Below are positions 1 to 10,571 of a stretch of 64,000 nt of DNA, in pieces. Both the position numbers and the translations under genes were made by a program. Source of the stretch: Aureimonas sp. SK2 (GTDB lineage Bacteria > Pseudomonadota > Alphaproteobacteria > Rhizobiales > Rhizobiaceae); NCBI RefSeq assembly GCF_029813115.1, contig NZ_JAPZDS010000003.1, positions 232,343 to 296,342 on the forward strand, in the 5' to 3' direction. The number at the start of each line of letters is the position of its first letter. Within the stretch, counting starts at the first letter, position 1. Under the pieces are notes generated by a model. It did not search any database. It was not told where the DNA came from and worked only from the letters and a program-made list of their open reading frames with translations.

Positions 1-757
1 TGGCCGAGACGTTCTGGATCGACTGGTTGACCGCCGCAACGTCGAGCGTGCCGATGAAGTCGCTGGCGCGGCTCATCAGCGCGGGAAGCTGGAGCGCGAC
101 ATTGTTGGCACTGCGCGAGAGGTCGGCGAGGCTGGCCAGGAAGTCGTCGATCTGGTCGGCGTTGGCGGCGAGGCTGTCGGTGAAGGTGCGCACGTTGGTC
201 GATGTCTGCGCCACGTTGTCGGCCGTGGTGCGGACGGCCGGGCCAACGGCCTGTACGAGCTGCTCGAACTCGCCGAGAATGTTGTTGGCACGGTCGGCGA
301 TGTCCTTCGCCGTCGCCAGAATGTCGGTCACGTCGGACGGGTTGGCGGTGATCACGGGCGTCGCGCCCTGCTCCAGCGCCGACTGGATGATCCTGCGATC
401 GTTGACGTTGCCGCCGGTCAGCCCGATGAATCCGATACCCGTGAGGCCCTGAAAGCCGATCGTGGCCGTGGTCGAAGTGGTGATCGGCGTCTCGCGGTCG
501 ACCTGCGTCGTGGCGATCACGACGCGCGGGTTGTTCGGGTCGATGCGCAGGTTCGTCACGGTACCGACCGCCAGGCCGTTGAACAGGACCTGGCTGCCCT
601 GGCTGAGGCCGGAGACGGACCCTTCGATGCGCACGAGAAGCGTGACGCGGGAATCGCGGTCGGAAACGTTCGCCGACCAGTAGACGAAGCCGAAGCTTGC
701 CAGGAGCACCACGACGGTGAAGACACCGACGAGGATGTAGTTGGCTCTGGTTTCCAT
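1..757 (-). CDS. mlaD: MlaD-type MCE lipid-binding subunit (3' end outside window)
   Basis: Periplasmic, membrane-anchored substrate-binding subunit of an Mla-type phospholipid/sterol ABC transporter. Reading the minus strand from 757 gives METRANYILVGVFTVVVLL, an N-terminal membrane anchor typical of MCE proteins. An MCE domain follows (about residues 38-115, with 'GLSQGSQVLFNGLAVGTV' and 'GFQGLTGIGFIGLTGG'), then a long helical region rich in N, A and D that continues past position 1. The start codon overlaps the stop of the ATPase gene (TGATG), so the three Mla genes form one coupled operon. The C-terminus is missing because the window begins there. Family assignment is confident; the transported lipid cannot be told from sequence. 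Confidence 0.92.
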   Translation of the reverse strand, partial: METRANYILVGVFTVVVLLASFGFVYWSANVSDRDSRVTLLVRIEGSVSGLSQGSQVLFNGLAVGTVTNLRIDPNNPRVVIATTQVDRETPITTSTTATIGFQGLTGIGFIGLTGGNVNDRRIIQSALEQGATPVITANPSDVTDILATAKDIADRANNILGEFEQLVQAVGPAVRTTADNVAQTSTNVRTFTDSLAANADQIDDFLASLADLSRSANNVALQLPALMSRASDFIGTLDVAAVNQSIQNVSA

Positions 758-1587
758 CACTCGTTCCCGCTGAAATACGGATTCTCGTCCTTGGGCACGA
801 CGGTGCGCGCCCGCTTGCCGTGGAAGTACGAGCGAACCCAGTCGTCGTCGAAATCCAGCATGGTCTGGAGCGGCCCTTCCACGAGGACCTTCTTCTTGCC
901 GAGCACGGCGATCCGGTCGCAGGCCATGAAGAGGCTGTCGAGGTCGTGGGTCACCATGTAGACGGTCAGGCCCAGCGTGTCGCGCAGCGTCATGATCAGC
1001 TCGTCGAAGTCGGCCGCGCCGATCGGGTCGAGGCCGGACGTCGGCTCGTCGAGGAAGACGATGTCGGGGTCGAGCGCCAGGGCGCGGGCCAGAGCCGCGC
1101 GCTTGATCATGCCGCCCGACAGTTCGGACGGATACTTGTCGGCCGCATCGGCCGCGAGGCCGACGAGGTCGATCTTCAGCCGCGCCATCTCGTCCATGAG
1201 CTTGGGCGAGACGTCGAGATACTCGCGCATCGGCACCTGGATGTTCTCGAGCACCGTGAGTGAGGAGAACAGTGCGCCCTGCTGAAACAAGACTCCCCAG
1301 CGCTGCTCGACGCTGAGCCGGGCGGCCTCGTCGGCGCGCTCGTAGTCGACGCCGAACACCTCGATCGTGCCGCCCTGCTTGGCGTTCAGCCCCAGGATCG
1401 TGCGCAGAAGCACGGACTTGCCGGTGCCCGACGCGCCGACGAAACCGAGGATCTCGCCGCGGCGCACGTCGAGCGAGAGGCCGTCCAGGATCGTCTTCGA
1501 GCCGAAGCGCACGGTCACGTCCGTGGCGCGGATGATGACGTCGTCGTCCTTCGGGCGGGCTTGGGTGTCAGTATCCGATGGCGGCAT
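757..1587 (-). CDS. mlaF: Mla-type ABC transporter ATP-binding protein
   Basis: Cytoplasmic ATPase that powers the MlaE/MlaD lipid transporter. All ABC motifs are present: Walker A GASGTGKS, signature LSGGMIKRAALARAL, Walker B DIVFLDEPTSGLD and switch THDLD. Length (about 276 aa) fits the family. An upstream in-frame ATG at 1608 would add seven residues and deepen the overlap with mlaE. I chose 1587, which still overlaps the mlaE stop by 20 bases; neither start has a clear ribosome binding site. The next gene (mlaD) begins inside this stop codon. Confidence 0.93.
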   Translation of the reverse strand: MPPSDTDTQARPKDDDVIIRATDVTVRFGSKTILDGLSLDVRRGEILGFVGASGTGKSVLLRTILGLNAKQGGTIEVFGVDYERADEAARLSVEQRWGVLFQQGALFSSLTVLENIQVPMREYLDVSPKLMDEMARLKIDLVGLAADAADKYPSELSGGMIKRAALARALALDPDIVFLDEPTSGLDPIGAADFDELIMTLRDTLGLTVYMVTHDLDSLFMACDRIAVLGKKKVLVEGPLQTMLDFDDDWVRSYFHGKRARTVVPKDENPYFSGNE

Positions 1588-2758
1588 AGAAGATCGCGAA
1601 AACGGCATCCATGAGGATGACCAGGAAGATGGACTTGACGACCGACGCGGTGACGTGGCGCCCGAGGCTCTCGGCGCTGCCGCCGACCTTGAGGCCCTCC
1701 ATCGAAGCGACGACGCCGATGACGATGGCCATGAACGGCGCCTTGATCAGGCCGGCGAAGACGGTCCCGATGTCGATGGCGCTGCGCAGCCGCGTGATGA
1801 AGGCGTCGGGCGTGATGCCGGAATAAACCCAGGTCACGGCGATCGCGCCGAGGAGGCCGGTGATGTCGGCGATGAAGGCGAGCAGCGGCAGGACGATGGT
1901 CAGCGCGACGATGCGCGGGAAGACCAGGACGCCGATCGGGTTGAGGCCGATGACCTGGAGCGCGTCGACCTCCTCGCGCATGCGCATCGAGCCGATCTCG
2001 GCGGTGATGGCGCTGCCCGAGCGGCCGGCGATCATGATGGCGGTGAGAAGGACGCCGATCTCGCGCAACTGAAGGATGCCGACGAGATCGACCACGAAAA
2101 TTTCGGCGCCGAAGTTGCGGAGCTGAAAGGCGCCCTGCTGCGCGATGACCGCGCCGATCAGGAAGCTCATCAGCGCGATGATGGGCACGGCTCGCACGCC
2201 CATGCGGTCCATCTGGCTGACGATCGCGGCGGGCCGCCAGCGCTGCTTGCCGGTGATGCGGCGGCCGGCGCCGTAGAGCGAGGCGCCGACGACGTTGAGA
2301 CCCATCATCGTCTCGCGGCCGGCGGCGAAGACGTTGGCACCGATCGCGGCGAAGAAGTCCCCGACGGCCGACGTGTCCTTGGACTTCGGCTCGGGCCGGG
2401 GCGTGTCCAGCGCCTTGCGCACGGCCTCGAACAGCGCGCCGTCCGACGCGCCGACGCCCTCGGAGCGGACGTCGGCCCCCTTCTCGGACAGGCTTCGCTG
2501 GAGGCGCTCGACAATGAGCGCGCCGGACGTGTCGAGACGCCCGACGTCCGACAGGTCGAAGGTGACGGACTTTCCGAGATCGGCCTTGCGGGTCTCCTCG
2601 ACCACGCCTTCCACGCTGCCGATGGTGCGGGCCAGCCAGTCGCCGCCGAAGTGGAGAACGACGCCGCCCTTGCCCTTCTCCGCCTCGAGCGAAGGCGGAG
2701 CGCCTTCGGGACGCCCGTCCTTCTTCGGAGCCCTTTCGGGTTGCGGAGTATCCAGCAT
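1568..2758 (-). CDS. mlaE: MlaE-type permease with N-terminal STAS domain
   Basis: Inner-membrane permease of the same lipid transporter, 396 aa. Residues about 30-110 resemble a STAS domain (VTFDLSDVGRLDTSGALIVERL). The MlaE domain with several membrane helices and the characteristic 'GAVIAQQGAFQLRNFGAE' stretch follows. STAS-MlaE fusions are common in alphaproteobacteria, whereas E. coli carries the STAS protein (MlaB) separately. It is first in the mlaE-mlaF-mlaD operon, and its promoter should lie in the divergent gap at 2759-2890, shared with the epimerase gene. Confidence 0.93.
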   Translation of the reverse strand: MLDTPQPERAPKKDGRPEGAPPSLEAEKGKGGVVLHFGGDWLARTIGSVEGVVEETRKADLGKSVTFDLSDVGRLDTSGALIVERLQRSLSEKGADVRSEGVGASDGALFEAVRKALDTPRPEPKSKDTSAVGDFFAAIGANVFAAGRETMMGLNVVGASLYGAGRRITGKQRWRPAAIVSQMDRMGVRAVPIIALMSFLIGAVIAQQGAFQLRNFGAEIFVVDLVGILQLREIGVLLTAIMIAGRSGSAITAEIGSMRMREEVDALQVIGLNPIGVLVFPRIVALTIVLPLLAFIADITGLLGAIAVTWVYSGITPDAFITRLRSAIDIGTVFAGLIKAPFMAIVIGVVASMEGLKVGGSAESLGRHVTASVVKSIFLVILMDAVFAIFYAAIGY

Positions 2759-2890
2759 GCGATCGCTCGGTCTAGTGTCTTCGGGTGGAGACGGGACGCG
2801 GCGAGTCGATCGTCGCCGGCTAACAAGGTGAAGCCAGAGTTAGCTTCCGTCGTGTGCGATGCAATGCCCGTTAAGAATTGACAAGGAAAT

Positions 2891-3880
2891 ATGATGACGC
2901 GTCGTCTTTGGGCCACAGTGGATCGCTTCCCGCTGGCGCGCCGCTTCACCATTGCGCGAGGGTCGAAGACGGAAGCCGTGGTGGTCACCTGCCGGATCGA
3001 GGACGGCACGGCGGAGGGGCGCGGCGAGTGCGTGCCCTATGCGCGCTACGGCGAGAGCGTCGAGAGCGTCTTGGCCGCGATCGAGAGCGTGCGCGAGGCG
3101 ATCGAGGCGGGCGCGGATCGGGACAGGCTCCAGACGCTTCTGCCGGCCGGCGCCGCGCGCAACGCGGTGGATTGCGCACTCTGGGACCTCGAAGCCAAGC
3201 AGAGCGGGCGCCGCGTGGCCGAGATGCTGGGGATCGACCGCCCGCGCGCGATCGACACGGCCTTCACCATCTCGCTCGGCACGGCGGACGAGATGCACGC
3301 GGCGGCCAGGGCCGTCTCGCAGCGCAGCGTTCTCAAGGTCAAGGTCGGCGCGCCGGAGGGCGACGCGGACCGGATGCGGGCGGTTCGGGCCGCGGCGCTG
3401 CAGGCGCGACTGATCATCGACGCCAACGAGGGCTGGCGACCGGAGACGATCCGCCAGGAGATGCTGGCCGCCGCCGCGATCGGCGCCTTCGTCGTGGAAC
3501 AGCCGCTGCCCGCGGGACGGGACGAGATCCTGGCGCGCATGCCGCGCCCGGTGCCGGTCTGCGCGGACGAATCCGTCCACGGCGCCGACGATCTCGAAGC
3601 GCTCGTCGGACGCTACGACTACGTCAACCTCAAGCTGGACAAGACCGGAGGCCTGACGGAGGGGCTCAGGTTCCTCGCCGAGGCACGGCGCCTCGGCTTC
3701 GGCGTCATGGCAGGCTGCATGGTCGGCTCCTCGCTCGCGATGGCGCCCGCCGTGCTTCTGGCGCAGGACGCCGAACTCTGCGACCTCGACGGGCCGCTGC
3801 TCCTGTCGCAGGACCGGCCGGACGGGCTTGCCTACGAAGGCTCGACGGTCGGCGCGCCGAGCCCCGCGCTTTGGGGCTGA
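2891..3880 (+). CDS. L-Ala-D/L-Glu epimerase-like enolase superfamily enzyme
   Basis: Probable dipeptide epimerase of the muconate-lactonizing branch of the enolase superfamily, 329 aa, cytoplasmic. The catalytic signature is readable: a KxK lysine pair in SVLKVKVGAP, metal ligands in LIIDANEGW, VVEQPLP and VCADESVHG, and the opposite-face lysine in YVNLKLDKTGG. This pattern is known for L-Ala-D/L-Glu epimerases (YcjG/YkfB), which recycle murein peptides. Substrate specificity is inferred and could be another dipeptide. Two adjacent ATGs (2891, 2894) follow an AAGGAA site. The gene converges with the phosphoesterase gene, leaving only 7 bases between stops. Confidence 0.85.
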   Translation: MMTRRLWATVDRFPLARRFTIARGSKTEAVVVTCRIEDGTAEGRGECVPYARYGESVESVLAAIESVREAIEAGADRDRLQTLLPAGAARNAVDCALWDLEAKQSGRRVAEMLGIDRPRAIDTAFTISLGTADEMHAAARAVSQRSVLKVKVGAPEGDADRMRAVRAAALQARLIIDANEGWRPETIRQEMLAAAAIGAFVVEQPLPAGRDEILARMPRPVPVCADESVHGADDLEALVGRYDYVNLKLDKTGGLTEGLRFLAEARRLGFGVMAGCMVGSSLAMAPAVLLAQDAELCDLDGPLLLSQDRPDGLAYEGSTVGAPSPALWG

Positions 3881-3887
3881 GCGGGGC

Positions 3888-4724
3888 TCAGGCGGCGCGG
3901 GCGGGCTCGAGGACCGGGGTCTCCTCCGGCGGCGGCAGTTCCACGATCTGCGGCAGGACGGCTTCCACGCCGGTCCAGGTCAGGAGTTCCAGCGAGCCAT
4001 CGTTGCGCTCCGCGACGGCTGAGCAGCTTTCCACCCAGTCGCCGCTGTTGACGTAGAGCATGCCGGCGCGCTCGGCGATCTGCGGGTGGTGGATATGGCC
4101 GCACACCACGCCGTCGCAGCCCATGCGCCCCGCCTCCGACGCCAGCGCCCCCTCGAAAGCGCCGATGAAGGACACCGCGTTCTTCACCTTGAGCTTGGCC
4201 CAGGAGGAGAAGGACCAGTAGCCGAAGCCGAAGCGGCGGCGGAACTGGTTGAAGACGAGATTGATGGCGATGGCCGCGTCGTAGGCCCAGTCGCCGAGAT
4301 AGGCGATGAGGCGGGCGTTTCGCACGACGACGTCGAACTCGTCGCCGTGCATGACGAGGAGGCGGCGCCCGTCGGCCGTCTCGTGAACGTCGTTCAGCCG
4401 CACTTCGATGCCGCCGAAATGCTGGCCGGGAAAGCCGCGCAGGAACTCGTCGTGGTTGCCAGGGATGTAGACGATCTGCGTGCCCTTGCGTGCCTTGCGC
4501 AGGAAGGCCTGCACCACGTCGTTGTGCGACTGTGGCCAGTGCCAGGCCCGCCTGAGCCGCCAGCCGTCCACGATGTCGCCGACGAGGTAGATCTTTTCCG
4601 CGTCGTGCGAGGCTAGGAAGGCGAGCAGCGCCTCGGCCTGCGCCGCCTTGGATCCCAGGTGCACGTCGGAGATGAACAGGGTGCGGAAATGCCGGTGCGA
4701 ACCCGGCGGTCTCGTCGGCGTCAT
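3888..4724 (-). CDS. LpxH-like metallophosphoesterase (UDP-2,3-diacylglucosamine diphosphatase family)
   Basis: Calcineurin-like phosphoesterase, about 278 aa. Metal-binding motifs are complete: FISDVHLGS, LVGDIVDGW, IPGNHDEF, VMHGDEFD and CGHIHHP. This COG2908-type group is usually annotated as UDP-2,3-diacylglucosamine diphosphatase, the lipid A step that releases UMP. Many Rhizobiales also carry LpxI, so the precise reaction is uncertain. I chose the ATG at 4724 because the conserved fold begins about 15 residues later; longer frames upstream read into the divergent maeB promoter. Confidence 0.8.
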   Translation of the reverse strand: MTPTRPPGSHRHFRTLFISDVHLGSKAAQAEALLAFLASHDAEKIYLVGDIVDGWRLRRAWHWPQSHNDVVQAFLRKARKGTQIVYIPGNHDEFLRGFPGQHFGGIEVRLNDVHETADGRRLLVMHGDEFDVVVRNARLIAYLGDWAYDAAIAINLVFNQFRRRFGFGYWSFSSWAKLKVKNAVSFIGAFEGALASEAGRMGCDGVVCGHIHHPQIAERAGMLYVNSGDWVESCSAVAERNDGSLELLTWTGVEAVLPQIVELPPPEETPVLEPARAA

Positions 4725-4908
4725 GGGTATCGACCCCTTCGCTTTCAACTGCGCCGAGAGTCGCCCTTTTGCATTGCAGCCATGTGACGCCGGAGGCGAT
4801 CGGCGGGAGGTTGTCTGCCAACGTCCCGGCTGGCATAGGTCCAACATGCCGTGTGGTGCGGATCGGACACATCGACCCGCCACGATCCGAGAATGTGGAG
4901 AATCGAGA

Positions 4909-7227
4909 ATGTCGAGCGCCGACGAGACCGGAAGCACGTCCGCCAAGCGGGATCTGGACGAGCAGGCGCTTTTCTATCATCGCCACCCCAAGCCCGGTAA
5001 GCTCGGCGTCCACGCGACCAAGCCGCTCGGCAACCAGCGCGACCTCGCGCTCGCCTATTCGCCGGGCGTGGCGGCACCGTGTCTGGCCATCGCCGACGAT
5101 CCGTCGGTCGCCGCCGACTATACCAGCCGCTCCAATCTCGTGGCCGTCGTGTCCAACGGTTCGGCGGTGCTGGGTCTGGGCAATATCGGCCCCCTCGCCT
5201 CCAAGCCGGTGATGGAGGGCAAGGCGGTCCTCTTCAAGAAGTTCGCCGACATCGACGTCTTCGATATCGAGATCGACGCCACCAGCATCGAACGGATGGT
5301 GGACGTCGTCTCGGCGCTGGAGCCGACCTTCGGGGGCATCAACCTCGAGGACATCAAGGCGCCGGAATGCTTCGAGGTGGAGGAGCAGCTTCGCGCCAAG
5401 ATGGGCATTCCCGTCTTTCACGACGACCAGCACGGCACCGCGATCATCGTGGCCGCCGCGGTGCGCAACGCGCTGCTTCTGGCCGGCAAGAAGATCGAGG
5501 ATGTGCGGATCGTGACGTCCGGCGCGGGCGCCGCGGCGCTCGCGTGCCTGAACCTTCTGGTCTCGCTCGGCGCCAAGGTCGAGAACATCACCTGCACCGA
5601 TAAGGAAGGCGTCGTCTACCAGGGCCGCGAGAAGGGCATGGACCGCTGGATGGCGGTCTATGCGAAGGACACCGAGGCCCGCACGCTGGCCGAGGTCATC
5701 GGCGGGGCCGACATCTTCCTCGGCCTGTCGGCCGGCGGCGTGCTGAAGCCCGAACTTCTCGAATCGATGGCCGAGAAGCCGCTGATCATGGCGCTCGCCA
5801 ATCCGACCCCCGAGATCATGCCCGACCTCGCGCGCGCCGTGCGCAGGGACGCGATGATCTGCACGGGCCGCTCGGACTTCCCGAACCAAGTCAACAACGT
5901 CCTCTGCTTCCCCTACATCTTCCGGGGCGCGCTCGACTGCGGCGCGACCTCGATCAACGAGGAGATGAAGATCGCGGCGGTCGACGCGATCGCGGCGCTC
6001 GCGCGCGAGGAAGTGTCGGAAGTCGCGGCCAAGGCCTACGGCTCGGAGACGCCGGTCTTCGGCGCGGAATACCTGATCCCCTCGCCCTTCGACCCGCGTC
6101 TGATCCTCAAGATCGCCCCGGCGGTGGCCCGTGCCGCGGAGGCGACCGGCGTCGCCGCGCGACCGATCGCGGACTGGGACGTCTATCTCGACCGCCTCAA
6201 CCGCTTCGTCTACCGCTCCGGCCTCGTGATGAAGCCGATCTTCGCGATCGCGCGCGATTCGGGAAAGCGGGTCATCTTCTCCGACGGCGAGGACGAGCGC
6301 GTTCTGCGCGCCGCTCAGGTTCTGATGGAGGACAAGGTCTGCCAGCCGATCCTGGTCGGCCGCCCGAGCGTCATCCAGACCCGCCTGGAGCGGTTCGGCC
6401 TGCGCATCCGGCCGGGACAGGACTTCGAGGTCGTGAACCCCGAAGACGATCCGCGGTACCGCGACTATGTCGACCACTACTTCTCCAAGGTCGGCCGCCG
6501 GGGCGTGAACCCGGACACGGCACGCGCCCTCGTGCGCACCAACACGACGGTGATCGGTGCCGTCTCCGTCTCGCGCGGCGACGCCGACATCCTGATCTGC
6601 GGCCTGACCGGGCGGTTCTCGCGGCAGATCCGCGACATCCGTCAGATCATCGGCGTCGCCCCGGAGGTCGGTCGCCTGTCGGGCCTCAGCCTGCTGATCT
6701 CGCAGAACGCGACGACGTTCTTCGCCGATACCTATGTCCAGGACAGCCCCTCGGCCGAGAACCTCGCGGAGATCGCCCAGCTCGCAGCGCGGATGATCCA
6801 GCGCTTCCGCATCAAGCCTCGCGCCGCGCTTCTGTCGCACTCCAACTTCGGCACGGCCGACACGCCGGACGCGCGCAAGCTGCGCGCCGCCCTGGCGCTG
6901 GTGCGCGAGCAGATGCCGGACCTCGAAATCGACGGCGAGATGCACGGCGACGCGGCCCTGTCGCGCGAGCTTCGCCAGCGCGTCATGCCCAACTCGACGC
7001 TGACGGAGGACGCCAACCTTCTCCTGTTCCCGACGCTGGACGCCGCCAACATCACGATGAACGTGGTGAAGACGATGACCGACGCGCTGCATGTCGGCCC
7101 CATCCTGCTGGGCACCGCCAAGCCGGCTCACATTCTCACGCCGTCCGTCACCTCGCGCGGCGTGGTCAACATGACCGCCATCGCCGTGGCGGAGGCCAAG
7201 CAGCGGGACGAGGAAGCGCGGGGCTGA
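4909..7227 (+). CDS. maeB: NADP-dependent malic enzyme, MaeB type
   Basis: Oxidative decarboxylation of malate to pyruvate with NADP, 772 aa, cytoplasmic. The N-terminal malic enzyme domain (about 1-430) includes [16 protein letters not shown], the metal-binding region FHDDQHGTA and the NAD(P)-binding [12 protein letters not shown]-terminal phosphotransacetylase-like domain (about 440-772, [15 protein letters not shown]...) is present; this regulatory domain is typical of MaeB and is not a working phosphotransacetylase. The start at 4909 is preceded by a GTGGAG site. It converges on gltX across a palindromic repeat. Confidence 0.95.
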   Translation: MSSADETGSTSAKRDLDEQALFYHRHPKPGKLGVHATKPLGNQRDLALAYSPGVAAPCLAIADDPSVAADYTSRSNLVAVVSNGSAVLGLGNIGPLASKPVMEGKAVLFKKFADIDVFDIEIDATSIERMVDVVSALEPTFGGINLEDIKAPECFEVEEQLRAKMGIPVFHDDQHGTAIIVAAAVRNALLLAGKKIEDVRIVTSGAGAAALACLNLLVSLGAKVENITCTDKEGVVYQGREKGMDRWMAVYAKDTEARTLAEVIGGADIFLGLSAGGVLKPELLESMAEKPLIMALANPTPEIMPDLARAVRRDAMICTGRSDFPNQVNNVLCFPYIFRGALDCGATSINEEMKIAAVDAIAALAREEVSEVAAKAYGSETPVFGAEYLIPSPFDPRLILKIAPAVARAAEATGVAARPIADWDVYLDRLNRFVYRSGLVMKPIFAIARDSGKRVIFSDGEDERVLRAAQVLMEDKVCQPILVGRPSVIQTRLERFGLRIRPGQDFEVVNPEDDPRYRDYVDHYFSKVGRRGVNPDTARALVRTNTTVIGAVSVSRGDADILICGLTGRFSRQIRDIRQIIGVAPEVGRLSGLSLLISQNATTFFADTYVQDSPSAENLAEIAQLAARMIQRFRIKPRAALLSHSNFGTADTPDARKLRAALALVREQMPDLEIDGEMHGDAALSRELRQRVMPNSTLTEDANLLLFPTLDAANITMNVVKTMTDALHVGPILLGTAKPAHILTPSVTSRGVVNMTAIAVAEAKQRDEEARG

Positions 7228-7287
7228 GCGCACAGCACGCGGACATCGCGGTCGACCGAAAAGAGTTCGGGCGACCAACCCAAGGTC

Positions 7288-7370
7288 GTCATCCTCGGGC
7301 GTGACCCGAGGATCTACACACGTCGAGGCGCCGTTCCGCCGCAGATCCTCGGGTCAAGCCCGAGGATGAC
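7288..7370. repeat. Pair of inverted intergenic palindromes between maeB and gltX
   Basis: Two 27-base units at 7288-7314 and 7344-7370 are each a hairpin with perfect 9-base arms (ATCCTCGGG / CCCGAGGAT). The second unit is the reverse complement of the first with a single mismatch. Together they can fold as two small hairpins or one long stem. They sit between two converging genes, where they could act as a bidirectional terminator. A diverged pair of the same kind lies at 11478-11561, so this is a dispersed chromosomal repeat family. Confidence 0.85.
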
Positions 7371-7410
7371 GGCGTGGGAGCTAAGCGCTTGCGGCCAGCT
7401 TACCAGCCTC

Positions 7411-8784
7411 TCAAGGCCGCCGTGCCGCGACCCGCTCGGGGCCGATCAGGGGCAGGAGTTCCGCGAGTTCGGGACCGTGCTCCAAGCCCGTCAGGGCGAG
7501 CCGTAGCGGCATGAACAAAGCGCGGCCCTTGCGGCCGGTCTCCGCCTTCACGCGATCGGTCCAGGCCTTCCAGGTCGTTCCATCCCACGGCGCTGCCGGC
7601 AGGAGGGCAAAAGCCGCACGTGCGAAGTCGCGGTCGTCGTCGGAGAGGTCGGGCGTGGCGGCCAGTTCGCCGAACACGATGTCCCGCCATGCGGCGGCGT
7701 CCCGAACCCGCTCGCAGTTGCGCCGGACGGCGAGCCAGAAGGGCTCGGCCGCGGCATCCGGCACGCCGAGGTCGCGCAGGCGGCCTGCTGCGGCGTCATA
7801 GGGCATGGCGTGCACGAGTTCGGCATTGAGCCGCTCAAGCTCGGCCGGATCGAACTTCGAGCTCGACGCGGAGACATGGCCGAAGTCGAGCCGCGTCTCC
7901 AATGCGTCGAGATCGGGCATCGCCTCGATCGAACCGGATAGACCCGTCAGGACCGCGAGCGAGGCGACGGCCATAGGCTCCAGCCCGTCCTCCCGCAGGG
8001 AACGCAGCGACAGGGCGCCGCTGCGCTTCGACAGGCCCTCGCCGTCGATCGTGGTCAGGAGATTGAAGTGGCCGAAAGCGGGCACGGCATGGCCGAGCGC
8101 CTCGAATATCGCGATCTGGACGCCGGTGTTGGTGACATGGTCGTCGCCGCGCAGGACATGGGTGATGCCCATCTCGCCGTCGTCCACCACGGAGCAGAAG
8201 GTATAGAGATAGGTGCCGTCCTCGCGCACGAGCACGGGGTCCGACAGGGATGCGAGGTCCACCGTCTGGCGGCCCCGCACGACGTCGTCCCAGTGCATCT
8301 CCGTGCGTGCCGGCTGGAAGGGGTCGTCCGCGAAGTTCGGAAGGCGGAAGCGCCAGTGCGGGCGCAGGCCCTCGGCCTCCAGCCGCGCCCGGTCCTCGGG
8401 CGAAAGGCGCAGCGCCTCGCGGCCGTAGACGGGCGGCAGGCCGCGACCCATGCGACGCTTGCGCATGCGCTCCAACTCGTCCGCCGTCTCGTAACAGGGA
8501 TAGAGGAGCCCGCTGTCGCGCAGGAGGTCCGCCGCCGCGTCGTAATGCGACAGCCGGTCGGACTGGCGGGCGACGGCGTCGGGCCGGATGCCGATCCAGG
8601 CGAGATCCTCGGCGATCGCCTCGGCATATTCGGGCTTCGAGCGCTCGCGGTCGGTGTCGTCGTAGCGCAGGAGGAAGCGTCCGTCCCGAGCCTTGGCGAA
8701 AAGCCAGTTGAAGAGCGCCGGCCGGAGATTGCCGATGTGGAGATAGCCGGTGGGCGACGGTGCGAAGCGAACGAAGACGGTCAT
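7411..8784 (-). CDS. gltX: Glutamate--tRNA ligase (GluRS, short form)
   Basis: Class I aminoacyl-tRNA synthetase, 457 aa. The HIGH-type motif reads [11 protein letters not shown] near the N-terminus and the KMSKS-type motif is GLSKRSG; '[17 protein letters not shown]' is the typical GluRS catalytic core. Many alphaproteobacteria carry two GluRS genes, and this length and the HIGH variant fit the second, shorter type, but I cannot see whether another copy exists. The MFS gene lies 44 bases upstream on the same strand. Confidence 0.92.
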   Translation of the reverse strand: MTVFVRFAPSPTGYLHIGNLRPALFNWLFAKARDGRFLLRYDDTDRERSKPEYAEAIAEDLAWIGIRPDAVARQSDRLSHYDAAADLLRDSGLLYPCYETADELERMRKRRMGRGLPPVYGREALRLSPEDRARLEAEGLRPHWRFRLPNFADDPFQPARTEMHWDDVVRGRQTVDLASLSDPVLVREDGTYLYTFCSVVDDGEMGITHVLRGDDHVTNTGVQIAIFEALGHAVPAFGHFNLLTTIDGEGLSKRSGALSLRSLREDGLEPMAVASLAVLTGLSGSIEAMPDLDALETRLDFGHVSASSSKFDPAELERLNAELVHAMPYDAAAGRLRDLGVPDAAAEPFWLAVRRNCERVRDAAAWRDIVFGELAATPDLSDDDRDFARAAFALLPAAPWDGTTWKAWTDRVKAETGRKGRALFMPLRLALTGLEHGPELAELLPLIGPERVAARRP

Positions 8785-8827
8785 CCCTTCGCGATAGCCC
8801 CCGGCGGCGCGCGAGGCAATCGGCCGG

Positions 8828-10066
8828 TCAGTCGGCCAGCCGGACGTGCCGCCGCGACCAGACGGTCAGCACGAGGGCAGCGCCGAGGCAGTAGAACCCC
8901 ATCACGGCGATCTGGAGGGGGTAGGAGACGCCCCGATCGATCAGAAAGCCGGTGAGACCTGGGCCGAGCGCGCTGCCGAAGACGAGAACGGACAGGACGA
9001 TTGAGCGGATCGCGCCGAGATGGCGGATGCCATAGAGCTCCGGCCAGAGCGCGCCGAAGAGCGTCGCCGCAAAGCCGTTGGACACTCCGACGATCCCCAT
9101 GAAGACGAAGATCGCGACCGGCGAGGTCACCTGCGAGATGACGAGGCAGGCGACCGTCAGCGGCAGGAGGAAGAAGGGCAGGATGCGCACCGCCGTGAAC
9201 CGGTCGATCAGCCAGCCGCAGGTCAGGGCGCATGTCGCCGTCGCTGCCGACATCAGCACGAAGCCCGAGGCGAAGAACTCCACCGGCCAACCGCGCAGGT
9301 CCGCCAGATACACCTGATGGAAGAAGATCGTCGTGACGATGAAGGGCGGCGCCACCACGGCAGCGCACAGGAGATAGAAGCTCGGGCTGCGCAGGACTTC
9401 CGAGAGCTTGCGGTCGCGGGCGGCAGGCTTCGGCGCGTCGGACGCGTGGACCGAGCGCGGGTCGCGCTCGCGGTGCACCAGGATGTAGATGACCGGCAGA
9501 CCGAGCAACAGGAGGAAGGCGGCCGACGCGTACCAGCTTCCGCGCCATCCGAGCATGCCGACGGCGGAGACGAAGATCAGCGGCAGCGTCGCCTCGCCCG
9601 CCTGGTAGCCGATGGTGACGAGGGACACGGCGCGGCCGCGCTGGGCGACGAACCAGCGGCCGACGGCAGTGAACGCGGTTTGCGACATCATGCCCTGCCC
9701 GCACAGGCGCAGGAGATAGAGGGCGACGAGAAGCAAGGGGACAGTGGGAACGCTCGCCATCAGGAGGCAGGCCGCCGCCAGGCCGAGAATCGTAGCGGCG
9801 GCCACAATGCGGGTCGGGAATCGGTCGATCAGCCGGCCGAGGAACGGCAGCGTCGCCGCGCTCGCCAGCGTCGCCAGCATGTAGAGGAGGCCGAAGTCGC
9901 CGTGGCTGAGGCCGAGTTCGCGCCGGATTTCGCCGCCCGACAGCGAGATGAAGAAGGTCTGGCCGAAGGACGAGCAGGCGCACAGGAGAAAGGCGCCGCC
10001 GAGCCAGCGCGCGTTGCCCGTGACGAAGGGTACGAAGGCTGCCGGACGCTCAGTGCTCGCGCTCAC
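8828..10066 (-). CDS. MFS transporter
   Basis: Major facilitator superfamily permease, 412 aa, with about twelve hydrophobic segments; the conserved loop between helices 2 and 3 reads [10 protein letters not shown]. The substrate is unknown; the overall pattern resembles monocarboxylate or nitrate/oxalate-type MFS proteins. I chose the GTG at 10066 because it overlaps the stop of the upstream small membrane protein gene in a GTGA arrangement. Longer frames upstream run through that gene. Confidence 0.85.
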   Translation of the reverse strand: MSASTERPAAFVPFVTGNARWLGGAFLLCACSSFGQTFFISLSGGEIRRELGLSHGDFGLLYMLATLASAATLPFLGRLIDRFPTRIVAAATILGLAAACLLMASVPTVPLLLVALYLLRLCGQGMMSQTAFTAVGRWFVAQRGRAVSLVTIGYQAGEATLPLIFVSAVGMLGWRGSWYASAAFLLLLGLPVIYILVHRERDPRSVHASDAPKPAARDRKLSEVLRSPSFYLLCAAVVAPPFIVTTIFFHQVYLADLRGWPVEFFASGFVLMSAATATCALTCGWLIDRFTAVRILPFFLLPLTVACLVISQVTSPVAIFVFMGIVGVSNGFAATLFGALWPELYGIRHLGAIRSIVLSVLVFGSALGPGLTGFLIDRGVSYPLQIAVMGFYCLGAALVLTVWSRRHVRLAD

Positions 10067-10389
10067 AGCGCGGCGCTTCGAGCAAAGGGTACTGGCCACC
10101 CGAACAGCGCCGCGCCGGCGAGCCACATGCCGAGAATCGCCGACAGCGCCAGGAAGAACAGGCCGAGATAGAGCTGCCGCGCGGCGTGGCGCCGGTTGGG
10201 CTCCTGTGCCGCGCCGTAGCTCTGCGGCCGCGTGACGTCCCGCCAGGCCTCGACGCCGCCCTGCCACGTCGCGCCGGGCTCCGAGCGGATCCGGCGCAGC
10301 GCAAGCGCGAAGCGAACGAGGAACAGGACACCGACCATGAAGGCCGCCGCCAGAACGTCGGTCGGCGCTGGCATGTCCATGCCGGTCAT
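10063..10389 (-). CDS. Small two-helix membrane protein, function unknown
   Basis: Protein of 108 aa with two membrane segments (about residues 8-28, DVLAAAFMVGVLFLVRFALAL, and about 72-95) separated by a basic loop. The ATG at 10389 is preceded by AGGAG with good spacing. Its stop overlaps the GTG start of the MFS gene, so the two are translated together and it may assist that transporter. I do not recognise the family. Confidence 0.7.
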   Translation of the reverse strand: MTGMDMPAPTDVLAAAFMVGVLFLVRFALALRRIRSEPGATWQGGVEAWRDVTRPQSYGAAQEPNRRHAARQLYLGLFFLALSAILGMWLAGAALFGWPVPFARSAAL

Positions 10390-10571
10390 TCGTGGCTCCT
10401 GGAGCTTGCTGCTGGGCGCCGTACGGCGCGGGTTGTTGACAGCACGGCGAGCCCATACGCGCAACAGTGAGGCGCTCTTGGACTTGCCTACCCTTTGCAA
10501 ATCGCGCATTCCGCCCGACATAGGGCGCGAGGGGACAAGCCTCGCATCACGACGACGCCTGCGGAGACCGC

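Noticed and set aside
1367..2881. Long plus-strand frame opposite mlaE
   Set aside because: Composition (DDGRGD-type repeats) is typical of an antisense shadow of a high-GC gene; mlaE on the other strand has clear domains.
3832..7278. 1148-codon open frame antisense to maeB and the phosphoesterase
   Set aside because: It mirrors the codons of maeB on the other strand, is full of His/Arg/Asp runs, and has no domain. High-GC shadow.
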